A stretch of 64,000 nucleotides of DNA from a bacterium (GTDB lineage: Bacteria; UBP14; UBA6098; B30-G16). The notes below the pieces were generated by a model. It did no database searches. It saw nothing but the letters and a program-made list of their open reading frames with translations, and was not told where the DNA came from. Both the position numbers and the translations under genes were made by a program. This document shows, in pieces, positions 8,139 through 17,018 of this stretch. The stretch covers positions 1 through 64,000 of the forward strand of contig JAUWMV010000003.1 in the NCBI GenBank assembly GCA_030613005.1. The letters are read 5' to 3'. Numbering within the stretch: position 1 is the stretch's first letter; each line of letters begins with the position of its first letter.

Positions 8139-9314
8139 ATGCAAAAAAAGGTTCTACTTCAAGATTCCTACGAATTCGAATCCAGATGGTTAGCTACATA
8201 TGCATGTTTCAGCAAAAACTCTCGCGGTCGTCATTACTATGAAGAACCTCATCCGTACAGACCACCATTTGAACGAGACAGAGAACGAATAATCCACTCG
8301 ACTGCATTTAGAAGACTTCAGTATAAAACGCAGGTCTTTGTTAACCATGAGGGTGATCACTATAGAACAAGAATGAGCCACACGCTCGAGGTTGCCACTG
8401 TTAGCCGTGCTATAGCGAGAGTTTTACATCTTAACGTCGATTTATCAGAGGCAATTTCTCTTGCTCACGATCTGGGGCATACACCATTTGGTCACACTGG
8501 GGAGGAAGTTCTTAATGGACTCACGATCGATGTTGGTGGATTCGATCATAATAAGCAATCGCTTAGGATTGTTGAATATCTTGAAAAACGCTATCCCAAA
8601 TTTCAGGGACTAAACCTGACATTCGAGACGCGTGAGGGAATCGAGAAGCATCACACAAGATATGATTCTCCCATTTATAAAAAAAATTTGCTTTGGAAAT
8701 TGGAGAAGATGCCATCTCTTGAAGCACAGGTTGTGAACATTGCAGACGAATTAGCTTATACGTCTCATGATATCGATGATGGACTGTATTCTGGTATTCT
8801 AAATTTGCAGGAATTGAAGAAAGGATTCCCTCTCTGGGGAGAAATATGTGAGAATGTCCTTCTCGAATGCGGTAATGTTGAGGAAGAAGTGCTTAGAGCA
8901 CAATGTATTAAAGCTCTTATAAATATTCTTGCCACAGACGTTATTTCAAAATCGCAAAAGAGGATAGAGAAAGCAAATCCGCAGGATGTGGATTCTGTTA
9001 GATTGCTTAATGATCCACTTATAAGTTTTTCCTCCGATATAGAGGAGCAATTAGGTTATGCAAGCAATTTTTTGCTAAATAATATGTATCGACACTACAA
9101 AGTTCTTAGAATGGCAACAAAGGCAAAGTTTATAATAGAATCGTTGTTTAGAGCGTATTGTACTGAGCCAAACCAACTCCCGAAAACCTCTCGCGAACGT
9201 CTGAATAACAACTCGGTAAAAAGGGTTGTTGCAGATTATATTGCAGGAATGACGGATAGGTATGCTATCCTTGAATATAGGAAGCTTTATGATCCTTATG
9301 AAAAACTTTTATAG
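8139..9314 (+). CDS. dgt: Deoxyguanosinetriphosphate triphosphohydrolase family HD enzyme
   Basis: A 391-residue HD-domain dNTPase that hydrolyses a dNTP to deoxynucleoside and triphosphate. Visible motifs are RDRERIIHSTAFRRLQYKTQVF near the N-terminus (written in parts: FERDRERI, STAFRRL, KTQVF), the metal-site RMSHTLEVA, the HD pair in SLAHDLGHTPFGH, and later ADELAYTSHDIDDG. Length and the C-terminal DRYAILEY motif fit the dGTPase-like subfamily. An in-frame GTG at 8121 exists. The ATG at 8139 is favoured by GAGG at 8129-8132 with 6-nt spacing. It follows secG after about 90 bp. Confidence 0.9.
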   Translation: MQKKVLLQDSYEFESRWLATYACFSKNSRGRHYYEEPHPYRPPFERDRERIIHSTAFRRLQYKTQVFVNHEGDHYRTRMSHTLEVATVSRAIARVLHLNVDLSEAISLAHDLGHTPFGHTGEEVLNGLTIDVGGFDHNKQSLRIVEYLEKRYPKFQGLNLTFETREGIEKHHTRYDSPIYKKNLLWKLEKMPSLEAQVVNIADELAYTSHDIDDGLYSGILNLQELKKGFPLWGEICENVLLECGNVEEEVLRAQCIKALINILATDVISKSQKRIEKANPQDVDSVRLLNDPLISFSSDIEEQLGYASNFLLNNMYRHYKVLRMATKAKFIIESLFRAYCTEPNQLPKTSRERLNNNSVKRVVADYIAGMTDRYAILEYRKLYDPYEKLL

Positions 9315-9564
9315 AGGTTGTATATGAATAATGTTCGGTTTTTTGGCTATGGTTTTCGTTTCACTTTAAAGCAGAGCTTTATATATTCAATTTTTCAACA
9401 AGGATTTTTTAATCGGATTGTTTCTTTGTATTTTTCATTATATTCTATATGATTATTTAGAAATGATATTTCTTGAAAGATTATACTTGATTTCTTTACA
9501 TTATAATTTTTAATAGGTGATTCGAATCTTAATTATACATTCAAGGCCAAAAAGGCGGTAGAAT

Positions 9565-10299
9565 ATGTCAAAGAGAATAGACAAACATGAACTTAAACAT
9601 GATAAACTTGTAGATGATATCACAAAGTTCTATAAAAACGTAAGAAGTGAACCCAGGAAAGCTCTTATTTACGCGGGTATTGCAGTTGTAATTGTAATAA
9701 TCATTCTATCATTTTTTTCATACATGAAAGCTCGGAAAAAGGCAGCTGTGGAAAGACTTGGCCTTGCCTATATTCTACTTGATGCTGGCCAATATCAAGC
9801 ATCATTTGATACGTTGAGATCGTTAGTGAATCATTATGGTAGCAGTCCTCAGGCACGAAATGCTATGTATCTTCTCGGTCATCTTTACTATTCTATGGGA
9901 TTTCTCGATTCTGCGATTGCCACATATCAAAAATTCTTAACACTTGACGAACCGGATAGTGATATTACTGCTGCTGCAATTATGGGTCTTGCCTCTGCTT
10001 ATGAGGATAAAAGTCAAATTGATATGGCAAGTGAACACTATAAAAAAATACTAGATAGCTATCCTAATTTCTTTCGAGCTGATGAAGCTATGATCGGTAT
10101 TGCCCGATGTTTTGAGATAAAAAACAAACCTTTTGAGGCTAAGAATATATATAGGGAATTTCTTCATCGATTCTCGAATAGTGAACATAGAAATAGAGTT
10201 ATTGTTCTTCTAACGAGAATTGAAAGTAATTTCGTTCCAGATATTGAACAACAGCAACCGCAGCTCCAGCAATTGGGAGTTCAGGGAATGCCTAAATGA
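9565..10299 (+). CDS. Membrane-anchored TPR protein
   Basis: A 244-residue protein with a short basic cytoplasmic N-terminus, one membrane helix at about residues 35-56 (ALIYAGIAVVIVIIIL) and a periplasmic region of four to five tetratricopeptide repeats. The pattern AYILLDAGQYQASFDTLRSL, then A.Y.LGHLYYSMG, then AIATYQKFL shows the repeats. The architecture resembles YfgM (ancillary SecYEG chaperone network) and outer-membrane assembly TPR proteins. The role is inferred as a protein-interaction scaffold at the inner membrane. The C-terminal 20 residues are Gln/Pro-rich. It has its own 250-bp upstream gap, in which I see only AT-rich sequence and no clear motif. Confidence 0.75.
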   Translation: MSKRIDKHELKHDKLVDDITKFYKNVRSEPRKALIYAGIAVVIVIIILSFFSYMKARKKAAVERLGLAYILLDAGQYQASFDTLRSLVNHYGSSPQARNAMYLLGHLYYSMGFLDSAIATYQKFLTLDEPDSDITAAAIMGLASAYEDKSQIDMASEHYKKILDSYPNFFRADEAMIGIARCFEIKNKPFEAKNIYREFLHRFSNSEHRNRVIVLLTRIESNFVPDIEQQQPQLQQLGVQGMPK

Positions 10300-10546
10300 T
10301 AGTTCTTCTGAGGAAATACCTAAGTATCTGTGGTTTGGAATCCTAAGTTTACTTTTTAGAGTATACTTCAGAAAATTATAGGTTTGCCAAAGTTTAATAA
10401 GTATTTTGTTAATACCTAATCATATTAGAATTATTAATTAACTTAGATAACTCGAAATTGTTCTTGATATAAAAAAAAAAATGCACTAATTTTTACCTGA
10501 ATTTACAGTAGATACTAAAATAAACTCCTATCGAAAGTTATAGTTT

Positions 10547-10951
10547 ATGAAAGTTGAGGAAACATTCAATTTTTTTAAGGATTTCGTACCACAGCGAGAT
10601 GCTGAGGAGCAGGATATTGAAGATGAATTGACTCCTGAAGAGATTGAAGAATATAAGTCGATGGCTATTCTTTCCTATATTCCAGTTCTTTGCTTCATTC
10701 CTTTCTTTAAGGGAAGAAATAATCGATTTGCCTATAAACACGCTAAACAGGGCATTATTCTCTTTCTTTTTGAAGCTATAGCACTTCTTGGGGCTGTTTT
10801 CTGGAAAGCCGCATTGCTTCTCGCAGCACTTGCATCACTTGTAGGCGTAATAATGGTTCTTCAGGGAAAGCTGTGGACGATTCCATTAATAGGTTTACTT
10901 GCATCTCGTTTTGATAAGAGTAGGAACACTGAAAAGGAAGAAGAAGCTTAG
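10547..10951 (+). CDS. Small DUF4870-like membrane protein
   Basis: A 134-residue protein with an acidic N-terminus (residues 15-40, rich in Glu/Asp), then SYIPVLCFIPFF and three to four hydrophobic segments. The motif 'ILSYIP.L..IP......N.FA..HAKQG' matches the small DUF4870/Tic20-like membrane proteins, whose biochemical role is not established. No strong Shine-Dalgarno lies before the ATG. It is preceded by 247 bp and followed by a long non-coding stretch, so it is probably transcribed alone. Confidence 0.65.
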   Translation: MKVEETFNFFKDFVPQRDAEEQDIEDELTPEEIEEYKSMAILSYIPVLCFIPFFKGRNNRFAYKHAKQGIILFLFEAIALLGAVFWKAALLLAALASLVGVIMVLQGKLWTIPLIGLLASRFDKSRNTEKEEEA

Positions 10952-11543
10952 CAATTTTTTTAATTTTCAATATCGATGGCTAAGATGTCTGGGAGCATGA
11001 CTATTATAGGTAATTTAATTTGTTAATTTATATTTTTTTGCAATGCGATCTTTATTTCTCGCGATTGCTTTCAGTTCTTAATTTATGCCTCATCATTAGT
11101 GTTTTGAATTATATCAGCACTCTAGAATTCTGTAAGTTATATAGGAAACATACTCTATTGTTTTTTTCGATGCACCAACCGTTTTCTGTATTCAGGATTT
11201 GAGTTTTGACTTTTGACTATTACTATTCAGAGATGTGTGAGCACTCTGCTTGAATGGCATATATCTTGTCCGAGTGACGGTTGGTGAATTCTCTGAAACG
11301 AAAAAGATTATCATTCTAAAATAGCATCTTAATTAACTTTTCAAACCTTCTTGTTTTCACTTGACATTTTGAAATTCAGTAATAAACTTAATCTGACCTT
11401 ATAGTCAGTAACTAAACATAGGGTCAGATATTTTTGTGAAGGAAAGATAAATTTGATTAATAATATTTGATTAAATTTGTTAATTGTCTTTTTTAAGCCG
11501 AAAGACTTTCATTTCGACCTGAATATTGAAAAGGAGGAGTAAA
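10952..11543 (+). other. Intergenic region upstream of the RND exporter
   Basis: Nearly 600 bp without a supportable gene. A 60-codon frame at 11020-11202 has low-complexity hydrophobic content and no ribosome site, so I do not call it. The region contains TTGACA at 11361-11366 with a weaker TAAACT 16 bp downstream (11383-11388). An 8-bp inverted repeat follows (listed separately). The stretch 11203-11340 has a repeated TTTTGAC and some GC-richer sequence that could be structured RNA, but I recognise no known family. Confidence 0.4.
11391..11429 (+). promoter_or_regulatory. Inverted repeat in the RND exporter leader (operator or attenuator)
   Basis: ATCTGACC (11391-11398) is perfectly repeated in inverse as GGTCAGAT (11422-11429), 23 nt apart, just downstream of the candidate -35/-10 pair at 11361-11388. 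The right arm is followed by ATTTTTG, so as RNA it could act as a weak terminator or attenuator. As DNA it could be a dimeric regulator site. The gene start lies 115 bp further on. Confidence 0.35.
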
Positions 11544-14500
11544 TTGAACATACCGAGATTATCAGTAGAGCGACCGGTTGCAATTACAATGATCATAGGA
11601 ATTATAATTGTTTTAGGTCTTTTTTCTTTATATAACTTGAGTTTAGAACTCTTGCCGGACTTCAGTTATCCTGTAATATCCGTCATGACTACTTGGAAAG
11701 GCGCAGCACCTGAAGACGTTGAACGTATGCTCACGGAACCAATTGAAGAATTAATGGCTTCGATAAGCAAAGTGAAGTCGGTTAAATCGTTTTCCCGTGA
11801 GGGTGTTTCAGTCGTAATGGTTGAATTTGAGTGGGGTGCAAACCTAGATTTTTCTGCACAAGATATCAGGAATCAAATTAGTTTATATAAAGCATTTTTA
11901 CCTTCTGATGCTTCGGATCCTTTGGTTTTCAAATTTGACATCTCGATGATGCCTGCTGGAGCCTTTGCCGTAATTAGTGAAGGAAATCCTGAGAAATTGA
12001 GTAGAATTGCAGAGGATTTTATTAAGCATCGTCTCCAAAGGCTTGATGGTGTTGCCAGTGTTTCTCTATTTGGAGGCAGAAAAAATGAGATAAGGATTGA
12101 ATTAGATAGAACTAGGTTGGAAGCATTGGGAATTAATGCTCAGCAAATCATAATGGCTCTTGCATTCAACAATGTGAATCTACCCGCAGGATACCTTACT
12201 CGACAGAATAAAGAGTATTTACTAAGAACCTATGGCGAATATAAATCTATTGAAGATATTAAAAATGTAATTATTGGTCTAACAAAAGATTACCAACCGA
12301 TCCATCTTAGAGAAATAGCAAATGTTCAAAAAGGGTTTAAGGATGTTCGAGGTGTGGCAAAAATAGATGATGAAGAAGCAATTTGGTTAATGATTATGAA
12401 AGAGTCTGGCGCTAACACTGTTAGAGTAATGAAAAAAGTGCTTAAGGAGGTTGAAGTACTTAGCAAAATTTTACCACCAGATATAAAAATCGTATCGTTG
12501 TTTGATATGTCGAAGATAATAAAAAAAGTTACATACAAGACTAGCAGCAATGCAATAATGGGTGCTATTCTGGCTGTTATAATGATATTCGTATTTTTAA
12601 GGACATGGAGACCAACCCTGGCTATTTCACTTGCAATTCCGTTTTCTGTTATTGCAACTTTCATACCGATTTATTTTTCTGGTTATACGTTAAATTTAAT
12701 GACATTAGGTGGTTTAGCACTTGGTGTGGGAATGTTGGTTGATAACGCTATCGTTGTTATAGAGAATATATACAGGAAGATCGAGGAAGGAGAAACACGA
12801 AAAGTTGCTGCTAGTGAAGGTGCCTCGCAAGTTGGGATGGCTATTACAGCTTCGACATTAACAACAATCGCAGTTTTCTTTCCTATGATGCTTGTCCCGG
12901 GGATTACTGGAGAACTTTCAAGAGGATTAGCCTTACCGGTTACTTTCTCGCTTTTAGCTTCATTGTTCGTTGCAATGACATTAGTTCCAGTTATTGCTGC
13001 GCAAATTTTTAAAAAGAAGCATAAAAGAAGCATGGAAGTTACAGGATGGTTTAGAAGCATTATCGACAGATACAGCATATTCCTTCGATGGGTAATAAAG
13101 CATAAAGGTTTAACAATTCTATTAGCATTTATTCTTTTTGGAGCATCTCTTGGACTTCTACCGTTTATTGGTGGTGAATTTTTACCGAAAATGGAACAAG
13201 AATTTGGTCAAGCATTATTTTACATGCCTCCGGGAAGCCCTATGGAACAGACCAAAGAAGTTGCTGAAGATCTTATTCAAGGTGTAAAGGATGATCCAGA
13301 TGTAATTCACTATGGATATACAGTAGGTTCTACGGAAGGCACCGAGTTTGATATAGCTTTCGGGAGTATGACCGGAGAAACTAATGAAGGAGCGATAATT
13401 CTTGTATTCAAGGAAAGGGAAGAGAGAACTCATTCTACGTCTGTGCCAATGAATAAAATGAGAGAGAATTTTCCTGTTCTGTCAAATTCTAGATTTATTG
13501 CACAGGATATGTCACAAATGAGTTTTGGAAGTTCTGAATACCCTATCGACATTAAGATTTATGGCACTGACTTTAAAAAACTTAACGAATTAGCTAATAT
13601 TATATCCGATGAAATGATTAGTAACCCGAATCTAACCGATGTCGATATTTCTTATAAAAAGGGGAAGCCGGAATTTAGAATTCTTGTGGATAGAGAGAAA
13701 GCTTCACGTTTTGGACTGAATATTTCGGAAGTTGCTAATGCAATAAGAACATATTCTATAGGTTCGCTTGCTGGAAGATATAATGATGATGGTAAACTGA
13801 TAGATATTATTGTTTTGCTTAAGCCTGAGGAAAGATCGAAAATGGCTGATATACTAAATCTCCCTATTGTTAATTCAGCAGGATTGGTAGTTCCGCTTTC
13901 ACAAGTTTCACATATCGAGGAAACAACCGGTCCGATTCAAATCGATAGAGATGAAAAGCAGAGAAAGGTCTCTGTGACTGCTTCGGTGGCTGAGAGTGGG
14001 AAATTAAATAAGGAAGTGGGAAAAATACAAAAGTATTTAAAAAACTTATCCAAACAAGAAGCAGTTTGGCCAGTGGATTATTCATATCACATTGGAGGAG
14101 CTGCTGAAGAATATAAAGACATGATCAATGCATTTTTAATAGCAATATTAGCAGCAATTCTTCTTGTTTACATGGTTATGGCGGCGCAGTTTGAATCGTT
14201 TCTTCACCCATTAGTGATAATGTTTACACAGCCTATGGCAGCGATTGGCGTGTTCTGGGCACTGTTTATTACTGGAAAGACTTTATCTATGCCTTCGTTT
14301 ATGGGGATGATGATTCTGGCGGGTATTGTTGTCAACAATGGTATTGTTTTTATCGACTACATTAACCAACTAAGACGTAGAGGAATGGAAAGAGACAAAG
14401 CCATTGAAAGAGCGGGAGTTGTGAGATTTAGACCAATTATAATCACGGCATTAACGACTATTCTGGGAATGTTACCAATGGCTATTTTTGCTACTGAAGG

Positions 14501-14663
14501 TTCCGAGATGAGAGCACCTATGGCTGTTGCAGCAATTGGAGGTTTAATTAGTGCTACAGTGTTGACTCTGTTAGTACTTCCTGCTGGATATATTGTAGCG
14601 GATAATATTTCGAAAAAGCTAACTAAAAGAGTGAAAACTATTATCGGAACACATGAAGATTAA
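11544..14663 (+). CDS. RND (HAE1/AcrB-type) efflux transporter permease
   Basis: A 1039-residue inner-membrane pump with the RND layout: TM1 at about 10-30 (PVAITMIIGIIIVLGL), a large periplasmic loop, TM2-6 (about 330-490), a second loop and TM7-12 (about 855-1025). Diagnostic motifs are ELLPDFSYPVISV, GAAPEDVE, GLALGVGMLVDNAIVVIENI (TM4, with the proton-relay Asp), PAGY and a GGFLP-like GGEFLPKMEQ. The start is TTG at 11544, 6 nt after AAGGAGG (11531-11537). An in-frame TTG at 11526 lies before that site and is rejected. No membrane-fusion (HlyD-type) or TolC-type gene is adjacent, which is unusual. Substrate unknown; heavy-metal CzcA membership is less likely. Confidence 0.92.
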   Translation: MNIPRLSVERPVAITMIIGIIIVLGLFSLYNLSLELLPDFSYPVISVMTTWKGAAPEDVERMLTEPIEELMASISKVKSVKSFSREGVSVVMVEFEWGANLDFSAQDIRNQISLYKAFLPSDASDPLVFKFDISMMPAGAFAVISEGNPEKLSRIAEDFIKHRLQRLDGVASVSLFGGRKNEIRIELDRTRLEALGINAQQIIMALAFNNVNLPAGYLTRQNKEYLLRTYGEYKSIEDIKNVIIGLTKDYQPIHLREIANVQKGFKDVRGVAKIDDEEAIWLMIMKESGANTVRVMKKVLKEVEVLSKILPPDIKIVSLFDMSKIIKKVTYKTSSNAIMGAILAVIMIFVFLRTWRPTLAISLAIPFSVIATFIPIYFSGYTLNLMTLGGLALGVGMLVDNAIVVIENIYRKIEEGETRKVAASEGASQVGMAITASTLTTIAVFFPMMLVPGITGELSRGLALPVTFSLLASLFVAMTLVPVIAAQIFKKKHKRSMEVTGWFRSIIDRYSIFLRWVIKHKGLTILLAFILFGASLGLLPFIGGEFLPKMEQEFGQALFYMPPGSPMEQTKEVAEDLIQGVKDDPDVIHYGYTVGSTEGTEFDIAFGSMTGETNEGAIILVFKEREERTHSTSVPMNKMRENFPVLSNSRFIAQDMSQMSFGSSEYPIDIKIYGTDFKKLNELANIISDEMISNPNLTDVDISYKKGKPEFRILVDREKASRFGLNISEVANAIRTYSIGSLAGRYNDDGKLIDIIVLLKPEERSKMADILNLPIVNSAGLVVPLSQVSHIEETTGPIQIDRDEKQRKVSVTASVAESGKLNKEVGKIQKYLKNLSKQEAVWPVDYSYHIGGAAEEYKDMINAFLIAILAAILLVYMVMAAQFESFLHPLVIMFTQPMAAIGVFWALFITGKTLSMPSFMGMMILAGIVVNNGIVFIDYINQLRRRGMERDKAIERAGVVRFRPIIITALTTILGMLPMAIFATEGSEMRAPMAVAAIGGLISATVLTLLVLPAGYIVADNISKKLTKRVKTIIGTHED

Positions 14664-14786
14664 TAGAATGGAATTAAGCAAATTGTACAATTAAAATTGT
14701 TCGGTGTGCTTAAAAACGAGTATAATAAAGTTGTATGTTCTTGCAGATGAATCTAATACAACTGAGTTACATAAATATTAGTTTAT

Positions 14787-15527
14787 TTAATTGCCGATTT
14801 TCTTACAGTATTTTTCCAATGTCATCAGTTGCTCAAATGAGTTTACACCCTCAACTTCTATTGAATTCTCGACGAGCAATGCAGAAATTCTGTGGGCTTT
14901 TGTGCGAAGAATTTTGATGACATCGGTGAGATAGTATTCCTGCTGAACATTATCCGTTCGAACCATATTTAGTGCTGAGCGCAAGTGCTCAAGTTCAAAT
15001 GCGTATGTACCGGAATTGATTTCCTTGATTTTTTGCTGATTTTCGGTTGCGTCTTTATATTCAACAATTGAAATAACGCTGCCATCATCCGCTCGAACAA
15101 TTCTGCCGTATTGCTTTGGATTGTCCATAATTGCAGTAAGAATTGTGGCTGCTGCGGATGTTTCTTTGTGATAATTAATTAATCTCTTTATTGTTTTAGG
15201 AGATATTAATGGTACATCGCCGCAAACTACAAGGACTGTTCCTTTGGGAGGCATTACAGGTAATGCACATTTGACAGCATCCGCGGTACCTAACAGTTGT
15301 TTCTGAATTGCGATCGACATTTTCGGAAATTCTGGTCTTTCGTAAAGATGTTGGATAACCGTATCTTTCATAAAACCCACGACAACAGCAATTGTGTCGA
15401 TGCCAGCTTTATAAACGTTATCGAGCACTCTGTCTATAAGAGTTTTTCCAGCGAGAATGTGAAGAACCTTTGGAATGTCAGATTTCATTCGATTTCCCTT
15501 ACCAGCAGCGAGTACTATCGCATTCAT
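14787..15527 (-). CDS. Single-domain sugar-1-phosphate nucleotidyltransferase (GlmU N-domain-like)
   Basis: A 246-residue nucleotidyltransferase with the uridylyltransferase signature LAAGKGNRMKSDIPKVLH (residues 6-23), CGDVPLI (Mg-binding Asp), GRIVR and EINSGTYAF. This corresponds to the N-terminal UDP-GlcNAc pyrophosphorylase domain of GlmU. The left-handed beta-helix acetyltransferase domain of the usual 450-residue GlmU is absent, and the protein stops cleanly after the Rossmann-like domain. It would make UDP-GlcNAc or a similar nucleotide sugar. The ATG at 15527 has AGGAGG just upstream; an in-frame ATG at 15578 would precede that site. It converges with the RND gene and diverges from the TPR gene. 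Confidence 0.83.
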   Translation of the reverse strand: MNAIVLAAGKGNRMKSDIPKVLHILAGKTLIDRVLDNVYKAGIDTIAVVVGFMKDTVIQHLYERPEFPKMSIAIQKQLLGTADAVKCALPVMPPKGTVLVVCGDVPLISPKTIKRLINYHKETSAAATILTAIMDNPKQYGRIVRADDGSVISIVEYKDATENQQKIKEINSGTYAFELEHLRSALNMVRTDNVQQEYYLTDVIKILRTKAHRISALLVENSIEVEGVNSFEQLMTLEKYCKKIGN

Positions 15528-15666
15528 ATTACCTCCTCCTGTGAAGGCAAAAGTTATGACAATAGGAAAAAATTCCAAAGAATTTGTTAATTGCTATCCT
15601 TAAAAAATCTAATAGGTTTTATGAATACTGTTATTTTATTTTAATAGACTATATCGATAAGACAAA

Positions 15667-16554
15667 ATGACCGATTCAGATTACAGAAAAAAAATTGAGG
15701 AAGCCTTGCATTTTATGGCTAAGGGACAGGTCTTCGATGCAGAATTGAAGCTTCAGATTTTGCATTCTGAGTATCCTGAGGATTTCAAAGTTCTATCCAA
15801 ATTAGGACTTATCAAGCTTTATAAAGCGGAATACGACGATGCATTAATTCTTCTTGGCGAAGCTTTGCGAGTTCGTCCCAATGCAATTGAAATTGCAGGT
15901 ATGGTATCTCTATCGTTAGCAAAGCTTAAAAGGCTTGATGAAGCAGCAGAATTCTTAGCATATTCAAAGGAGCATGAACAGAATGGAATGTGGGCAAACA
16001 GAGCGGAAGCTGCTATTATGATCGAGCATGGTCTCTTTGATAGAGCGTTACAAATACTATTAATATTCACAACTGAGAACTCGGAATTAGGATGGGATGT
16101 TCTTAACGATTTGGGGAGATGTTATTACGAACTTGGTGAGTTTTGTCATGCAGAAGAAGCCTTTACAAATGCCATAGAAAACGCACAATTAATTGGACTT
16201 CAAATCCCATTTTTATACTACAATATTGCTCTATGTCAGCTTGAAGCTGGGATGCGGGATGAGGCTAAGGATTCGATATCTCAAGCATTGGAATTGGATT
16301 CAGAATTGGCAATTGCGTGGTCTACATTAGGTGTTTTGGTTGCTGAGGATGAAGATATTAAACGTGGCTTGGATTATCTCGAGAGAGCATTGAGAATCGA
16401 GCCAGAGGAGCCAACACATTGGTATATGATCGCCAGAATTCATGAACTCAACGGCGATAGTGAAACTGCAGAACAACACATGCTTGAGGGATATAGAGCA
16501 CTTCAGGCGCTTCAACCTGATAGGGAAATTCCTGATGGCTTGAAAGATGGATAA
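15667..16554 (+). CDS. Soluble TPR-repeat protein
   Basis: A 295-residue protein without signal peptide or membrane helix, made almost wholly of tetratricopeptide repeats. At least six helical pairs are visible, for example GLIKLYKAEYDDALILLGEALRV (in parts: LYKAEYDDAL, GEALRV), DLGRCYYELGEFCHAEEAF, LGVLVAEDEDIKRGLDYLERAL and ARIHELNGDSETAE. It probably acts as a cytoplasmic interaction scaffold; a specific partner cannot be named. It is divergent from the nucleotidyltransferase gene and ends 240 bp before the tRNA. Confidence 0.75.
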   Translation: MTDSDYRKKIEEALHFMAKGQVFDAELKLQILHSEYPEDFKVLSKLGLIKLYKAEYDDALILLGEALRVRPNAIEIAGMVSLSLAKLKRLDEAAEFLAYSKEHEQNGMWANRAEAAIMIEHGLFDRALQILLIFTTENSELGWDVLNDLGRCYYELGEFCHAEEAFTNAIENAQLIGLQIPFLYYNIALCQLEAGMRDEAKDSISQALELDSELAIAWSTLGVLVAEDEDIKRGLDYLERALRIEPEEPTHWYMIARIHELNGDSETAEQHMLEGYRALQALQPDREIPDGLKDG

Positions 16555-16728
16555 ATTTGTAAAAAAAACTACAATAATTCAATATTTATTTTTGATTGAT
16601 CGGTTTCAGGTGTAAAAAAAAATTGATCCGTGTTTCGTTAGCAATATAACGACATTTTCACTGCACTTTATGGGATTTTATACAATCCTACTCAATAAAA
16701 TCGCAGATTCAAAATGGCTGTTTACCTC

Positions 16729-16755
16729 TTGACTTGAACTTTGTTCTATTATAAT
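16729..16755 (+). promoter_or_regulatory. Candidate promoter of the tRNA-Ser gene
   Basis: TTGACT (16729-16734) and TATAAT (16750-16755) are separated by 15 bp; TAATTT at 16752-16757 gives 17 bp. The expected transcript start, near 16763, lies about 30 bp before the tRNA. Confidence 0.5.
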
Positions 16756-16792
16756 TTCAATGGCTGGATCGATGCAAATAACGACTATATGT

Positions 16793-16878
16793 GGAGGGCT
16801 AGTCTAATTGGTAAGGCAGCGGATTTGAAATCCGCCGGGAAGTTAACTCCCTTCGGGGTTCGAGTCCCCGGCCCTCCG
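16793..16878 (+). tRNA. tRNA-Ser (anticodon UGA)
   Basis: The acceptor arm GGAGGGC (16793-16799) pairs with GCCCTCC (16871-16877), with discriminator G. The anticodon stem GCGGA/TCCGC encloses TTTGAAA, giving anticodon TGA, which reads UCA. A long variable arm (GGGA/TCCC around GTTAAC) and the T-arm GGGGTTCGAGTCCCC follow. The 86-nt length and long variable arm confirm a serine class II tRNA. It is not selenocysteine tRNA, whose anticodon would be TCA. CCA is not encoded. Confidence 0.96.
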
Positions 16879-17018
16879 AATAAGATAATAATTTTTTAAA
16901 AATAGCCTTAGTTCACAACAAATTCGCTTTTATTTCTCAATTTCATTATTTCTCTATATAATTCATGTTGAATTCTTAATAACTTATCACATAATAAATA
17001 ACGCATGATTCACCTCTT

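Noticed and set aside
11020-11202. Small gene upstream of the RND exporter
   Set aside because: No ribosome site, low-complexity hydrophobic residues and no recognisable domain.
16793-16878. Selenocysteine tRNA
   Set aside because: The anticodon is TGA (reads UCA), not TCA, and the arm lengths fit an ordinary serine tRNA.
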